Shown piece after piece: positions 1 through 9,785 of a stretch of 64,000 nt of DNA (its first letter is position 1; every line of letters starts with the position of its first letter). Source of the DNA: Salinispora mooreana (GTDB lineage Bacteria; Actinomycetota; Actinomycetes; Mycobacteriales; Micromonosporaceae); assembly GCF_000379065.1 (NCBI RefSeq), contig NZ_KB900614.1:3183988-3247987 (forward strand), read 5' to 3'. The notes below the pieces were generated by a model that was not told where the DNA came from, made no database searches, and saw only the letters and a program-made list of their open reading frames with translations. The translations under genes were made by a program, and so were the position numbers.

Positions 1-1659
1 CAGGTCGTTGACGGCGGCGGCGACGACCTCGATGTCGCGATCAATGACGCCGAACTCGATCCGCGTGTAGTGCTCTACCTCGGACTGGGCGGCGCGCAGC
101 ACGTCGATCAGGGCGGCCGGCTCCCGCTGCACGCGGCTGGAGTCAGCGGCGGCGAGGACCAGCAGATTCTCGTCGTTGCGGCGCATCCGGGTGGCGAGGT
201 GGTCGAGCTGGAACAACTCGGCCAGCCGGTCCGGGTCCTCCTCGCCCCGTTCGAGTCGGTCGAGTTGGCCGATGAGTCGGTCGACCAGGGTCTGCGACCG
301 GCGGGCGAGGTTGACGAACATGGTCGCCACGGAAGCCCGCAGGGCGGCCTGCTCCGCCGCGGTACGCACCGCCTCCAGGTGAACCGCGTTGAACGCCTCG
401 GTCACCTGACCGAACTCATCCTTGCTACGCACCGGCAGCGGCTCGGCGATCCGGTTGGCGAGCTGTACCGGAGTTTGCTGGCCGCCGGCGGCCTGCGTCT
501 CCCGCAGCCGGGCGACGGCCTGCGGCAGCCCGTGCCGGGCGATCATAAGAGCGCCCTGTCGCAGTTCGCGTAGCGACCGCGCCATCGAGCGGGCGACCAG
601 GTAGGCAAAGAGGATGGCGAGCAGCAGCATGCTGAGCAGCAGCCCGGTCTCCAGGAACACCTGCAGCCGTACGGCCGACCGGAGTTCGTCAGCGAGCTGG
701 ACGGCATCTCTGTCGACCTTCGCCTCCACCTCCCGGACCAGGGCGGCGTACGCGACCATCGCGTTGTCCCACTGGTCGGGGGTGAAGCCGGCGCTCGCCA
801 GGTTTCTGGCGTCGGAGAGGCCACGCAGGTTGCTGTTGTAGGAATCCGCCTCGCGGGCGTCGGGACCGGCCACCGTTTGGTCGTACAGCTCCTGGTCGGC
901 ACGGTCGGCGACGGCGGCGAAGGTCTCCAGCCACTGTCGCTGACCGGTCCAGGTGGAGATGTAGGTGTTCCGCAGCTCGGGTGTGAGCTGCTGCCGGATG
1001 AGGGCGATGTGCACCACGTCCCGCTGCTGGGAGAGGTACTCCTTGTTCCGGGTGAGGGCGGTCGCGGCCCGCATCTGGTCGCTGAGCTCGGAGTCACCGG
1101 CCAGCTGGGTGGCCGAGTCCCGCAGGTTGATCAGATCGGTGAGCAGCGCGTCGTACTGCTGCTGCGCCTGGGTGATGCTGAGCCGACCGTTGGTGACCTG
1201 GCTTCGCGTTCCGGGCAGGTCGGTGAGGGTCTGGTCGATGAAGCGGAGCTGGTTCTCCAGCGTGGTGGGCAGGTCCTCGACCTCGCCCCGCCGCTCGGCG
1301 TAGGGTTCCTTCGCCCGGTCGACGCGGGCGGAAGCCTCCTCGTACGCCGTGCTGCGTTCCTCCCGCTGGGCCGCCCGGTCCTCACCGAGTAGCCGGATCG
1401 CCTCCGTCCGCTCATCCTGAAGCTGACCGACCAGGTCACCCGAGTAGGCGACCAGACTGGCGAGGTCGCCGGAACGATTGGCGCTGTTGAGTGTCTGCAG
1501 GTGGTCAACGATGCCACTGGTGCCCACGACGACCGTTGCGACGGTCGGCACGATCAAGATGAGACCGAGCTTGGACCAGATCGGCAGGTCGCGGAGCCGA
1601 CCAGCCGGCCGACGCAGACGCGACAGGAGAGAACCTGCCGTCTTCGGTCGTTTGCTCAC
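1..1659 (-). CDS. NIT-domain sensor histidine kinase, 3' end outside window
   Basis: About 553 residues are visible and the frame stays open to the window edge, so the C-terminal kinase part is missing. The N-terminus is basic, followed by a membrane helix at roughly residues 26-46. A long extracytoplasmic helical region rich in Q, E, R and D fits the nitrate/nitrite-sensing NIT fold. A second membrane helix lies near 323-345, then a HAMP-like linker (SKDEFGQVTEAFNAVH) and a helical dimerisation-like region (TMFVNLARRSQTLVDRLI). The GTG at 1659 is chosen because GAGGG lies about 8 bases upstream; an in-frame ATG at 1722 is less likely. In actinomycetes such kinases usually sit with roadblock, DUF742 and small GTPase genes; those would lie outside this window. 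The signal sensed is unknown. Confidence 0.85.
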   Translation of the reverse strand, partial: MSKRPKTAGSLLSRLRRPAGRLRDLPIWSKLGLILIVPTVATVVVGTSGIVDHLQTLNSANRSGDLASLVAYSGDLVGQLQDERTEAIRLLGEDRAAQREERSTAYEEASARVDRAKEPYAERRGEVEDLPTTLENQLRFIDQTLTDLPGTRSQVTNGRLSITQAQQQYDALLTDLINLRDSATQLAGDSELSDQMRAATALTRNKEYLSQQRDVVHIALIRQQLTPELRNTYISTWTGQRQWLETFAAVADRADQELYDQTVAGPDAREADSYNSNLRGLSDARNLASAGFTPDQWDNAMVAYAALVREVEAKVDRDAVQLADELRSAVRLQVFLETGLLLSMLLLAILFAYLVARSMARSLRELRQGALMIARHGLPQAVARLRETQAAGGQQTPVQLANRIAEPLPVRSKDEFGQVTEAFNAVHLEAVRTAAEQAALRASVATMFVNLARRSQTLVDRLIGQLDRLERGEEDPDRLAELFQLDHLATRMRRNDENLLVLAAADSSRVQREPAALIDVLRAAQSEVEHYTRIEFGVIDRDIEVVAAAVNDL

Positions 1660-2244
1660 GTCACCGCCCTCGCGATTGCAGCCTTTGCGTTGCCCTCGGG
1701 CAACACCAGGTGACCGACCCATTGGTTCGGACCATCCGAGATTCCACCACGCCGCCCCGGAAAGAGAAAGCCCAGGCTGCTCTTGACCGCTGCGACAGCG
1801 CGATGTTTAGGGGTTTCGATCGCATTCAGTCTGACCTGAGTTACCCAAAGCAATGGAGTGCCTCCTCCACGTGGCCATACCAGCCGCCTCGTCGGCGAGT
1901 AAAGTCGTACATATCCTGATGAACCAGGCTTCTCAGTTCGGCTCAAACAGCTACTGCCCGAATTCTGGGAACCCACTGCTGCCGACACCGAAGGGGTGGG
2001 TCGATCGGGAGCGATGCCCCCTGACGTCAGGGCGCGGCGGGGAAGGGCGCTCCAACAACCCAGCGATGAGACCGGCGCGCCATCGTACGCAGTCGGCAAC
2101 GAATTAGGTACAGCTAATCGGTCAAGTTAAACAGCCATCTCGCCGCTCTTGGCCACCGAAGGGACGTTTGCCACTCACGCCAGCAGCGCCGCCAGCGACG
2201 GGGTGCACACCGAGCGGCCGACGCACCGACACCGGCGCACCACC
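1660..2244. other. Long intergenic region before the kinase gene
   Basis: No coding sequence is supported here; the open frames on both strands have no recognisable protein features. The region lies between the 3' end of adenosine deaminase and the start of the histidine kinase, both on the minus strand, so it should carry the kinase promoter. Notable content is a perfect 14-base palindrome at 2019-2032 and a short ATTAG/CTAAT dyad at 2103-2118. No tRNA or small RNA is evident. Confidence 0.5.
2019..2032. promoter_or_regulatory. Perfect 14-bp palindrome, possible operator
   Basis: CCCTGACGTCAGGG reads identically on both strands, with core TGACGTCA. It lies about 360 bases upstream of the histidine kinase start. 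A loop-less palindrome of this kind suits a dimeric DNA-binding protein rather than a terminator. The regulator is unknown. Confidence 0.35.
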
Positions 2245-3339
2245 CTACGACTGCCCGGCACCGCTCAACAGCCGCCCGTACGCCGGCTTGATGACCTCGT
2301 CGATAATCTGTAGCCGCTGGTCAAACGGGATAAAGGCACTCTTCATGGCGTTAATCGTCAGCCACTGCAGTTCCCGCCAGCCGTACCCGAACGCGTCCAC
2401 CAACAAAGCCATCTCCCGTGACATGGAGGTGCCGCTCATCAGCCGGTTGTCGGTGTTGACCGTGACCCGGAACCGCAGATCCCGCAGCAGCCCGATCGGG
2501 TGGTCGGCGATCGAGGGGGCCGCCCCGGTCTGCACGTTCGACGAGGGGCAGAGCTCCAAGGGAATACGCTTGTCCCGCACGTAGGCGGCCAGCCGGCCAA
2601 GCACCGGCTCCGATCCGGGCGTAATGTCATCCACAATCCGGACACCGTGGCCGAGCCGATCTGCTCCGCACCACTGGATGGCCTGCCAGATCGACGGCAG
2701 CCCAAACGCCTCACCGGCGTGGATCGTAAAGTGGAAGTTCTCCCGCTGCAGGTACTCGAAGGCATCCAGGTGCCGGGTGGGCGGGAAGCCGGCCTCGGCC
2801 CCGGCGATGTCGAAACCCACGACGCCGATGTCCCGGTGCCGCACGGCCAGTTCGGCGATCTCCTGCGACCGGGCGGCGTGTCGCATGGCGGTCAGCAGCG
2901 TGCCGACCCGAATCGGCGTGCCCTGCGCCGCGGCAAGGTCACTGCCCTCGGCGAAGCCGGCGATCACCGCCGCGACCACCTCGTCCAGGGTGAGACCCCG
3001 CTCCAGGTGCAGCTCCGGCGCGAACCGGACCTCCGCGTAGACAACACCGTCGGCGGCCAGGTCCAGCGCGCACTCCCGGGCCACCCGCTGCAGCGCCGAA
3101 GCGGTCTGCATGACCTGAACGGTGTGCGCGAAGGTCTCCAGATACCGCTCCAACGAGCCGGAGCTGGCCGCTTCGACGAACCAGTGGCCCAACGCCTCCG
3201 GGTCGGTCGTCGGCAGCGCGTGCCCCGCCTCAGCGGCCAGCTCGACGACCGTCGCTGGTCGCAGGCCACCATCGAGGTGATCGTGCAGCAGCGCCTTGGG
3301 GACCTGGACGATGTCCTCGTATCGGAGAGTCGCGACCAT
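2245..3339 (-). CDS. add: Adenosine deaminase
   Basis: A 364-residue metal-dependent hydrolase that deaminates adenosine or deoxyadenosine to inosine or deoxyinosine in the cytosol. The zinc-binding HDHLDGG motif is at residues 19-25 (H19 and H21). The catalytic HAGE motif is in the middle, followed by GHGVRI, the CPSSNVQT stretch and the [12 protein letters not shown] segment with the metal-binding Asp. Length is normal for the family. The divergent rRNA methyltransferase gene starts 170 bases upstream, so the promoters share 3340-3509. With the cdd, deoA and BMP transporter genes nearby it forms a nucleoside-salvage neighbourhood, although it is not contiguous with them. Confidence 0.96.
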   Translation of the reverse strand: MVATLRYEDIVQVPKALLHDHLDGGLRPATVVELAAEAGHALPTTDPEALGHWFVEAASSGSLERYLETFAHTVQVMQTASALQRVARECALDLAADGVVYAEVRFAPELHLERGLTLDEVVAAVIAGFAEGSDLAAAQGTPIRVGTLLTAMRHAARSQEIAELAVRHRDIGVVGFDIAGAEAGFPPTRHLDAFEYLQRENFHFTIHAGEAFGLPSIWQAIQWCGADRLGHGVRIVDDITPGSEPVLGRLAAYVRDKRIPLELCPSSNVQTGAAPSIADHPIGLLRDLRFRVTVNTDNRLMSGTSMSREMALLVDAFGYGWRELQWLTINAMKSAFIPFDQRLQIIDEVIKPAYGRLLSGAGQS

Positions 3340-3509
3340 GTTCAGACCCTAGTCGGCACCGGCGTCTGCGCAGCGTCAGACCCGGCGGCGCGTTGCCCGG
3401 GTCACGTCCGCCTGCCGGGCGCGCAGTAATCGGTGCGGCGACCCGGTCGATAGGATGCCGGTCCACCGGGTGACCGCCCGGCTCGCCACCGACCGGCCCG
3501 GAGCCCGAC

Positions 3510-4397
3510 ATGGATCCCCGCATCTGCCACCGGCTGCGCTGCTCAATCTGCGCCCTTCCGCTGGCCGAGGCGACCGCTGGCACCATCCAGACGCTGACCT
3601 GTCCGCGCCGGCACAGCTTCGACATTGCCCGACAGGGCTATGTGAACCTCCTGGCCGGCCGGGCACCACACGTCGGGGACACCAGCGAGATGGTCACCGC
3701 CCGCGCCGACTTCCTCGCCGCCGGTCACTACGACCTGATCTCCCGGGCGCTGGCCGAAGCGGCCGCGGTCGCCGTCGCCCGCCACCGGGCCGCGCACCTC
3801 CAGCCTGGGGCAACCGCCGCGGCGCACCCCCTGGTGGTGGAGCCCGGTGCCGGCACCGGCCGGCACCTCGCCGCGGTGCTGACGACGCTGCCGGACGCCG
3901 TCGGCCTGGCCCTGGATGTGTCGAAGCCGGCGCTGCGCCGCGCGGCCCGAGCGCACGAACGAGCCGGGGCGGTGCTGGCCGACACCTGGCAGCAGCTGCC
4001 CCTGCCCGACGCGTCGGTGGCCGTGTTGTTGAACGTCTTCGCCCCGCGCAACGGAGCGGAGTTTCACCGGGTGCTCGATCCGGCCGGCGCGTTGCTGGTC
4101 GTCACGCCGGCCGCCGACCACCTCAGCGAGTTGGTCGGCGCACTTGGCCTGCTTCGGGTAGATCCGGCGAAGCCCGACCGGGTGGCCGGGCACCTCGGGG
4201 AGCGCTTCGCCACCGAGTCGGAGACCGAACACCGAACCCGGCTGACGTTGACCCGCCCGGAGATCGCCGCTCTGGTCGGGATGGGACCCAGCGCCTGGCA
4301 CACCAATCCGGCCGGGCTCACCGAACGGATCGCCACCCTGCCCGACCCGGTCGAGGTGACCGTGGCCGTCCGGCTCGGCGTCCACCGCCGCCGCTAG
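3510..4397 (+). CDS. rlmA: 23S rRNA (guanine-N1)-methyltransferase, RlmA family
   Basis: A 295-residue SAM-dependent methyltransferase. The N-terminal zinc ribbon has the RlmA pattern C11-x2-C14-x16-C31-x3-H35, followed by the characteristic DIARQGYVNLL segment. The SAM-binding loop is VVEPGAGTGRH and the LNVFAPRN segment matches the post-motif IV region. In Gram-positive bacteria this family methylates G748 of 23S rRNA (RlmA-II, related to the tylosin/mycinamicin resistance protein TlrB); the exact base cannot be read from sequence. It is transcribed away from add, and its stop overlaps the 3' end of the converging DUF4272 gene by four bases. Confidence 0.85.
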   Translation: MDPRICHRLRCSICALPLAEATAGTIQTLTCPRRHSFDIARQGYVNLLAGRAPHVGDTSEMVTARADFLAAGHYDLISRALAEAAAVAVARHRAAHLQPGATAAAHPLVVEPGAGTGRHLAAVLTTLPDAVGLALDVSKPALRRAARAHERAGAVLADTWQQLPLPDASVAVLLNVFAPRNGAEFHRVLDPAGALLVVTPAADHLSELVGALGLLRVDPAKPDRVAGHLGERFATESETEHRTRLTLTRPEIAALVGMGPSAWHTNPAGLTERIATLPDPVEVTVAVRLGVHRRR

Positions 4398-5074
4398 GTG
4401 GAGAGATCCACCTCTTCCCAGCCGGTGGGCTCGTCGTGGTAGGGGCCGCGGAGGACCACCGCCCACTCCAGCGCCCACCGACGCTGCCCGATCGCATTCG
4501 CGTCCACCAGGCCGGGTGGGGTTCGCCGGGCGTGCTCCACCTCGAGATAGGCCCAGTCCAGGCAGTAGTGCAGGTCAAGCAGGGCCGCCGCGTCCGCCGG
4601 ATGCCGTGGGGCGGTGAGGGTCCTCGACTGCCAGTGCCGGACCGTCTCGCCGGCCAGAATATTCGGCAGCCGCTCCACCAGCCGCTCGTCCACCGGCAGC
4701 GTCGGGTCCAGCTGCCGGGTTAGGCCGAGTACCCAGGCCAGGGCGTACAGCGCGTCGAAGTGCAGCACGAACGAGCGGTGGTCACCCTTACCGCCGGTAA
4801 CGAACTGCCACTCCGGCGGGGTGACTGTCTCCACCAGATGCGAGGCGAGCAGCCAACTCATCGCGGCCTGCGGCGGCATGCCGAAACAGCGGGCCAGGAT
4901 GAGGTGCAGCACCGCGACGCGCGTCTCGATCTCACCGGTCGGGCGCAGCTCGATCTCGTCGCCGGGCTCCCACACCAGTGGAAAGTGTGCCGGCGGCAGC
5001 GGCAGACCCAGCCGAGACAACTCCTCCAGGCTGGCCGCACGCACCATTCGGGGGTTTGGGGCAGGTACCGCCAC
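4394..5074 (-). CDS. DUF4272 domain protein
   Basis: A 226-residue soluble protein of unknown function resembling the DUF4272 family: an N-terminal SLEELSRLGLPLP segment, then HLILARCFGMP, and a conserved QFVTGGKGDHRSF stretch. The GTG at 5074 is chosen because GAGG lies about nine bases upstream and the protein then begins VAVPAPNPR, a natural family start. An in-frame extension up to 5494 would overlap thymidine phosphorylase and looks non-coding. It lies 91 bases downstream of deoA on the same strand and may be the last gene of the nucleoside operon. Two copies of the self-complementary octamer CTGGCCAG lie between them (5103-5110 and 5120-5127). Confidence 0.8.
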   Translation of the reverse strand: MAVPAPNPRMVRAASLEELSRLGLPLPPAHFPLVWEPGDEIELRPTGEIETRVAVLHLILARCFGMPPQAAMSWLLASHLVETVTPPEWQFVTGGKGDHRSFVLHFDALYALAWVLGLTRQLDPTLPVDERLVERLPNILAGETVRHWQSRTLTAPRHPADAAALLDLHYCLDWAYLEVEHARRTPPGLVDANAIGQRRWALEWAVVLRGPYHDEPTGWEEVDLST

Positions 5075-5165
5075 GACGGTAATCCTCGTCTGTGTGGACT
5101 GGCTGGCCAGATCATCCTCCTGGCCAGGCAGGATAGCCCTCCGCTGCGGGAAACGGAACGGACGG

Positions 5166-6446
5166 TCAGCTGATTCGCTCAAGCACCAGCGGCCGCTGTT
5201 CCGGGGCGGACGCCGCGATCCGTACCGCCCGCACCGCCTCGGTCCGGGCCGCCGGGATCCGGTCGGCCTCCTCGGCCCGCAGCTCAAAGAGGGGCTCACC
5301 CGCCCGGACCAGATCACCGGGGCGCTTGTGCAGCAGCACCCCCGCCGGCGCGGACACCGCGTCCTCCTTGCGGGCCCGACCGGCACCGAGCCGCCACGCG
5401 GCCACCCCCATCCCGTACGCGTCGATCTGGGCCACCACACCATTGTCCTCAGCGCGGACCACCTCGACCTCCGGGGCGGTGGGCAGCGGGGCATCCGGGT
5501 CCCCGCCCTGGGCCCGGAGCATCGCCCGCCAGGCGTCCATCGCCCGGCCGTCGCGCAACGCCGCCGCCGGGTCGGCGTCCGGCAGCCCGGCCGCGTCCAG
5601 CATCTCGCGGGCCAGGGCCAGGGTCAGCTCCACCACGTCGGCCGGTCCGCCGCCCGCCAGCACCTCCACGGATTCGGTCACCTCGACCGCGTTGCCGATG
5701 GCCAGCCCCAGTGGGGTGGACATGTCGGTCAGCAGGGCGACCGTGCGGACGCCCTGCGCACCGCCCAGTTCGACCATGGTGTGGGCCAGTTGCCGGGCCT
5801 GGTCGACCGACTTCATGAACGCACCGGAGCCGACCTTGACGTCGAGTACCAGAGCGCCGGTCCCCTCAGCGATCTTCTTGCTCATGATCGAGCTGGCGAT
5901 CAGCGGGATGGCCTCCACCGTGCCGGTCACGTCCCGCAACGCGTACAGCTTGCGGTCGGCCGGCGCGAGACTGGCACCGGCCGCGCAGATCACCGCGCCG
6001 ACGCCGCGGAGCTGGGCGATGAACTCCTCGTTGCCCAGCGATGCCCGCCAGCCCGGAATGGACTCCAGCTTGTCCAGCGTGCCGCCGGTGTGCCCGAGGC
6101 CCCGGCCGCTCAGCTGCGGTACCGCCGCGCCACAGGCCGCCACCAACGGAGTCAGCGGCAGGGTGATCTTGTCTCCGACACCGCCGGTCGAGTGCTTGTC
6201 AACCGTCGGTCGGTCGACCGCCGAGAGGTCCAGCCGCTCTCCACTGGAGATCATCGCCGCGGTCCACCGGGCGATCTCCGGCATGGTCATCCCGTTCAGC
6301 AGGATCGCCATCGCGAGCGCCGCCATCTGCTCGTCCGCCACCTGGCCCCGGGTGTAGGCGTCCACCACCCAGTCGACCTGTGCGTCGGAGAGGACCGCGC
6401 CGTCCCGCTTGGCCCGAATGACATCAACCGCCGCAAATTCCGCCAT
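5166..6446 (-). CDS. deoA: Thymidine phosphorylase
   Basis: A 426-residue enzyme that splits thymidine or deoxyuridine with phosphate to the base plus deoxyribose-1-phosphate. The glycosyltransferase family 3 phosphate-binding motif DKHSTGGVGDK is at residues 83-93, followed by SGRGLGHTGGTLDKLE and KKIAEGTGALVLDVKVG, all hallmarks of pyrimidine-nucleoside phosphorylases. Length is standard. It starts 23 bases after the cytidine deaminase stop, consistent with an operon in which deaminated cytidine feeds pyrimidine breakdown. Confidence 0.96.
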   Translation of the reverse strand: MAEFAAVDVIRAKRDGAVLSDAQVDWVVDAYTRGQVADEQMAALAMAILLNGMTMPEIARWTAAMISSGERLDLSAVDRPTVDKHSTGGVGDKITLPLTPLVAACGAAVPQLSGRGLGHTGGTLDKLESIPGWRASLGNEEFIAQLRGVGAVICAAGASLAPADRKLYALRDVTGTVEAIPLIASSIMSKKIAEGTGALVLDVKVGSGAFMKSVDQARQLAHTMVELGGAQGVRTVALLTDMSTPLGLAIGNAVEVTESVEVLAGGGPADVVELTLALAREMLDAAGLPDADPAAALRDGRAMDAWRAMLRAQGGDPDAPLPTAPEVEVVRAEDNGVVAQIDAYGMGVAAWRLGAGRARKEDAVSAPAGVLLHKRPGDLVRAGEPLFELRAEEADRIPAARTEAVRAVRIAASAPEQRPLVLERIS

Positions 6447-6469
6447 GAGATAACCCTCTCCCCACGTCC

Positions 6470-7186
6470 TCAGCCCGGCCAGCGGATCGGGATCTCCAAC
6501 GGCGGCTCACCCTCACCCGCCCAGAAGATCGTCCCCGCCGCGTCCACCACCACAACCCGGGGTACCCGGGCCAGCCCCCAGGTGATCGCCTCCGCTGGAT
6601 CGTCCCAGCTCGGTCCCTCCTCGAGAACGCCGGTCTCGCCGTCGCCGGCCTCCCCCGCCGAGCGTTCCCAGTACGCCGTCCACACCTGCTGCCCCGCCGA
6701 CAGGTCCGGGTGCACGAAGACCGTCCCGCGTCCCCGCCAGGCAGCCAGCCGCTCCGGCACCACCGGAACCGGGTCCGCCCCGGTCACCGCCTCCAGATCC
6801 GCCGCGTCGAAGGCGTACGGCAGCAGCTCGGCCATCCGTAACGCTCCGTTCTTCGCCTCGATCAGACATTCCGGGCCACCGTGCTCCCAGAGCAGCTGCC
6901 GGCACCGCCCGCACGGCATCAGTGGCTCCCCGGTGGCGTCAACGCAGGAGAGCGCGATGATCCGCCCGCCACCGGTGGCGCGCAGTGCGGAGATCACCCC
7001 GCACTCGGCGCAGAGCACCATGCCGTACGACGCGTTCTCCACGTTGCAGCCGACCACGACGCGACCATCGTCAACCAGGGCGGCCGCCCCTACCGGAAAC
7101 TTCGAGTACGGCACGTACGCGTACCGCATCACCTCGGTCGCCGCGGCGCGCAGCCGCTCCCAGTCGATCTCCATCTGGCGTCCCAT
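6470..7186 (-). CDS. cdd: Cytidine deaminase with C-terminal extension
   Basis: A 238-residue zinc enzyme converting cytidine or deoxycytidine to uridine or deoxyuridine. The catalytic CAEC motif (C59, E61) and PCGRC motif (C92, C95) are intact, as is the substrate-binding NVENASYG. Typical bacterial tetrameric enzymes are about 130 residues. Here about 105 further residues follow, containing VFVHPDLSAG, VWTAYWE and PRVVVVDAAGTIFWAG, which look like a second small folded unit of unknown function. The ATG at 7186 overlaps the permease stop (TGATG), suggesting translational coupling; another ATG at 7174 is possible. Confidence 0.93.
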   Translation of the reverse strand: MGRQMEIDWERLRAAATEVMRYAYVPYSKFPVGAAALVDDGRVVVGCNVENASYGMVLCAECGVISALRATGGGRIIALSCVDATGEPLMPCGRCRQLLWEHGGPECLIEAKNGALRMAELLPYAFDAADLEAVTGADPVPVVPERLAAWRGRGTVFVHPDLSAGQQVWTAYWERSAGEAGDGETGVLEEGPSWDDPAEAITWGLARVPRVVVVDAAGTIFWAGEGEPPLEIPIRWPG

Positions 7187-8475
7187 CAACCCTTGATGTA
7201 CGGCTTTCCGTCGGCGGCCGGCGCCCGGACCCTACCCACCAGCCCCGCCACCGCCAGGATCGTCGCCAGGTACGGCAGCATCGCCAGGAACTGACTCGGG
7301 ATGGCGCTGTTGATTGCGCTCAGATAGGTGGCGAGCTGGTCGGCGAAGCCGAAGAAGAGCGCCGCGAGCAGCGCACCGGTCGGGCTCCACCGGCCGAAGA
7401 TCAGCGCTGCCAGGGCGATGAAGCCCTTACCACCGATCATGTTCTTGGTGAACGAGAAGAGGGCGAGCGTGTAGGACGCACCACCGATGCCGGCGACTGC
7501 CCCCGCCAGCAGCACATTGCGGTAGCGCAGCCGCAGCACCCGGACGCCGAGGGTGTCGGCGGCGGTCGGGTGCTCACCGACCGAACGGGTACGCAAGCCC
7601 CACCGGGTACGGAACAGCCCGATGTGAATCACCAGGACCAGGAGAAGGCCGAGGTAGAGGAAGATGTTGCCGGCGAACAGCGCCGGCCCGAGCACCGGAA
7701 TCTCCGACAGCAGCGGGATTTCCCAGTCGCTGAACCGTGGGGCGCTGTTGTACTTCGCCGGGTCGGGCTGCATCAGCCGCTCGTAGAGGAAGCCGGTGAT
7801 GCCCACCGCGAGCAGGTTGAGCACGATCCCCATGACCACCTGGTCCACCAGGTAGCGAATGGCGAAGACCGCGAGCAGCAGCGAGATGAAGGTGCCGCCG
7901 ATCGCCGCGGCGATGAGGCCCACCCAGAGGTTGCCGCTGAGGCTACCGAAGAGGGCGCCGCTGAAGGCGCCCATCAGTAGCTGACCCTCGATGGCCACGT
8001 TGACCACGCCGGAGCGTTCACAGAGCACACCGGCCAGCGCCCCGAAGATCAGCGGAAGAGCCAGGATGAAGGTGCCTCGGACAATGTTGACCAGGGGCAT
8101 GAAGTTCTGCCCGGCCGGCGCGGTGGAGACCTGCCAGCAGAGGAAGCTCACCACGAAACCAACCAGGCCGACACCGAGCACGAGAGTGAACCAGCGCGTC
8201 GGCAGCCCGGCGAGGATCGCCACACCGGCGGCGAGGGCGACCGCCCCGAAGAGGGCCGCGCCGACCGTACCGTTGATCTTCAACGCGGCGCCGCTGGCGT
8301 CCTCGCTGAGGGTGAACCGGGCTGGCTCACTGCTGGCGAGCGCGGTGAAGAGCAGCACCGCCAGCAGGCCGAGCGCGGTCAGCACCAGGCCGGCCTTCCG
8401 GGTCCGGGTCCAGAACCCCTCGTTGACCGGGGCGACCGCGACGTCGTCAACAGCCATGGTGGACATGCGCGTCAC
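7186..8475 (-). CDS. BMP-family nucleoside ABC transporter permease (second)
   Basis: A 429-residue inner-membrane permease of the BPD_transp_2 family, like B. subtilis YufQ/NupQ. Two hydrophobic helices near residues 30-100 precede the main core, which contains the LIFGALAGVLCERSGVVNVAIEGQLL segment in pieces typical of the family and the EAA-like loop GEHPTAADTLGVRVLRLRYRN. It overlaps the preceding permease by four bases and the following cdd by one base, so the operon is tightly coupled. Nucleoside or purine import is inferred from the salvage enzymes that follow. Confidence 0.9.
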   Translation of the reverse strand: MTRMSTMAVDDVAVAPVNEGFWTRTRKAGLVLTALGLLAVLLFTALASSEPARFTLSEDASGAALKINGTVGAALFGAVALAAGVAILAGLPTRWFTLVLGVGLVGFVVSFLCWQVSTAPAGQNFMPLVNIVRGTFILALPLIFGALAGVLCERSGVVNVAIEGQLLMGAFSGALFGSLSGNLWVGLIAAAIGGTFISLLLAVFAIRYLVDQVVMGIVLNLLAVGITGFLYERLMQPDPAKYNSAPRFSDWEIPLLSEIPVLGPALFAGNIFLYLGLLLVLVIHIGLFRTRWGLRTRSVGEHPTAADTLGVRVLRLRYRNVLLAGAVAGIGGASYTLALFSFTKNMIGGKGFIALAALIFGRWSPTGALLAALFFGFADQLATYLSAINSAIPSQFLAMLPYLATILAVAGLVGRVRAPAADGKPYIKG

Positions 8476-9785
8476 CAGCCCTTCGCGAGGCTCGTCTGCG
8501 GCCGGGCGGCCCGGGCGGCCCGAAGCTGGAAGATCGCCTTCACCAGGGCCGGTGCGGCGATGAAGATGACGATCAGCGCTTGGAGCACAGTAACCAGTTC
8601 CAGCGAGACACCCGAGTACGACTGCATCCGGTTACCGCCGGCCTGTAGCGCACCGAAGAGCAGCGCGGCGAGCAACACGCCCCACGGCTTCACCCGGCCG
8701 AGTAGCGCCACCAGGATGCCGTCGAAACCGACCTGGGCCACAACCAGCGGGGTCAACGCGGCGGCGGTGGTGCCGAGCACCATCTGCGAGCCGCCGAGGC
8801 CGGCCAGGGCACCGGCGAAGACCATGATCAACACGTAGGTTCGGGTGACACTGATGCCGGCGGTACGCGAGGCCGCCGGGTTACTCCCCACGGCCCGCAG
8901 CTCGAAGCCGAGGGTCGACCGGTTCAGCAGCCAGGCAACCGCCCAGGTCACCAGCACGGCGAGGATGATTCCGGCGTGCACCCGCAGGTTGTCCCCGAAC
9001 AGCCGGGGGAACTGCGCGGAGGCGTCCAGCGGCCGGCTGATGGCATCCGAGCGGTTCGGATCCTGCACCCCGTTCTGCACGATCAACCAGACCAGGAAGT
9101 ACGCCGCGACGTAGTTGAGCATGATCGTGTTGATCACCTCGTGGGCGCCGGTGCGGGCCTTGAGAATCCCCGGGATGAAGCCCCACACGGCACCGCCAAG
9201 TGCACCGGCGAAGACCGCGACGAGCAGGTGCAGCCCGGCCGGCAGCGGCAGCAGGAACCCGGCCAGCCCGGCCGCGATGACGCCCATCGTGGCCTGACCC
9301 TGGGCACCGATGTTGAACAGGCCACCACGGAAGGCGAGCGCCACGGAGAGCCCGGTGAAGACCAGCGGGGCGGTGTAGGTCAGCGTCTCCGAGATCGGGC
9401 TCAGCGCCGCGGTGAGGCCGACCGCGTCGGGGTCGAGGATCGCGCCCTTGAACAGGTTCGTGTACGCCTCGCTGACCAACGTCCAGCTGGCGTTGAGGGC
9501 GTCGCCCGGGCGGGCGGTGAAGTAACTGTAGGTGCCCAGCACGTCCGGATCAGAGACGATCATCAGGATCCCACCGACGACCATCGCCAGAAGCAGCGAC
9601 AGCACCGTCACCGTGAGGGTGTTGGCGGCCCAGAGATTCTCCACGAAGAGCCGCCCGAGCGCGGGGCGCTCCGGTGGCTGCTGACTCGTCGGCTCGGCTC
9701 GCTCGGTGTTGTCGAGCGCCATCCTGGCCGCCTGGTCCGCGGTCGCCGGTTCCTTGTCCGGGGAGCCGGACCCTGTGTTGGTCAT
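8472..9785 (-). CDS. BMP-family nucleoside ABC transporter permease (first)
   Basis: A 437-residue permease paralogous to the next gene and resembling YufP/NupP. A hydrophilic N-terminus of about 45 residues precedes roughly ten membrane segments. Family landmarks are [17 protein letters not shown] and the cytoplasmic loop [16 protein letters not shown], which would contact the ATPase. Overlaps of four bases at both ends indicate co-translation with the ATPase gene and the second permease gene. Confidence 0.9.
   Translation of the reverse strand: MTNTGSGSPDKEPATADQAARMALDNTERAEPTSQQPPERPALGRLFVENLWAANTLTVTVLSLLLAMVVGGILMIVSDPDVLGTYSYFTARPGDALNASWTLVSEAYTNLFKGAILDPDAVGLTAALSPISETLTYTAPLVFTGLSVALAFRGGLFNIGAQGQATMGVIAAGLAGFLLPLPAGLHLLVAVFAGALGGAVWGFIPGILKARTGAHEVINTIMLNYVAAYFLVWLIVQNGVQDPNRSDAISRPLDASAQFPRLFGDNLRVHAGIILAVLVTWAVAWLLNRSTLGFELRAVGSNPAASRTAGISVTRTYVLIMVFAGALAGLGGSQMVLGTTAAALTPLVVAQVGFDGILVALLGRVKPWGVLLAALLFGALQAGGNRMQSYSGVSLELVTVLQALIVIFIAAPALVKAIFQLRAARAARPQTSLAKGW

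Noticed and set aside
5103..5127. Paired CTGGCCAG octamers as a terminator between deoA and the DUF4272 gene
   Set aside because: The octamer is self-complementary, so pairing is expected by chance. The stem is only 8 bp without a U-tract, and the genes look co-transcribed.
4614..7196. 860-codon plus-strand open frame
   Set aside because: It lies antisense to DUF4272, deoA and cdd, whose proteins are clearly recognisable. Its translation is rich in R, S, P and T, as expected of a shadow frame in GC-rich DNA.
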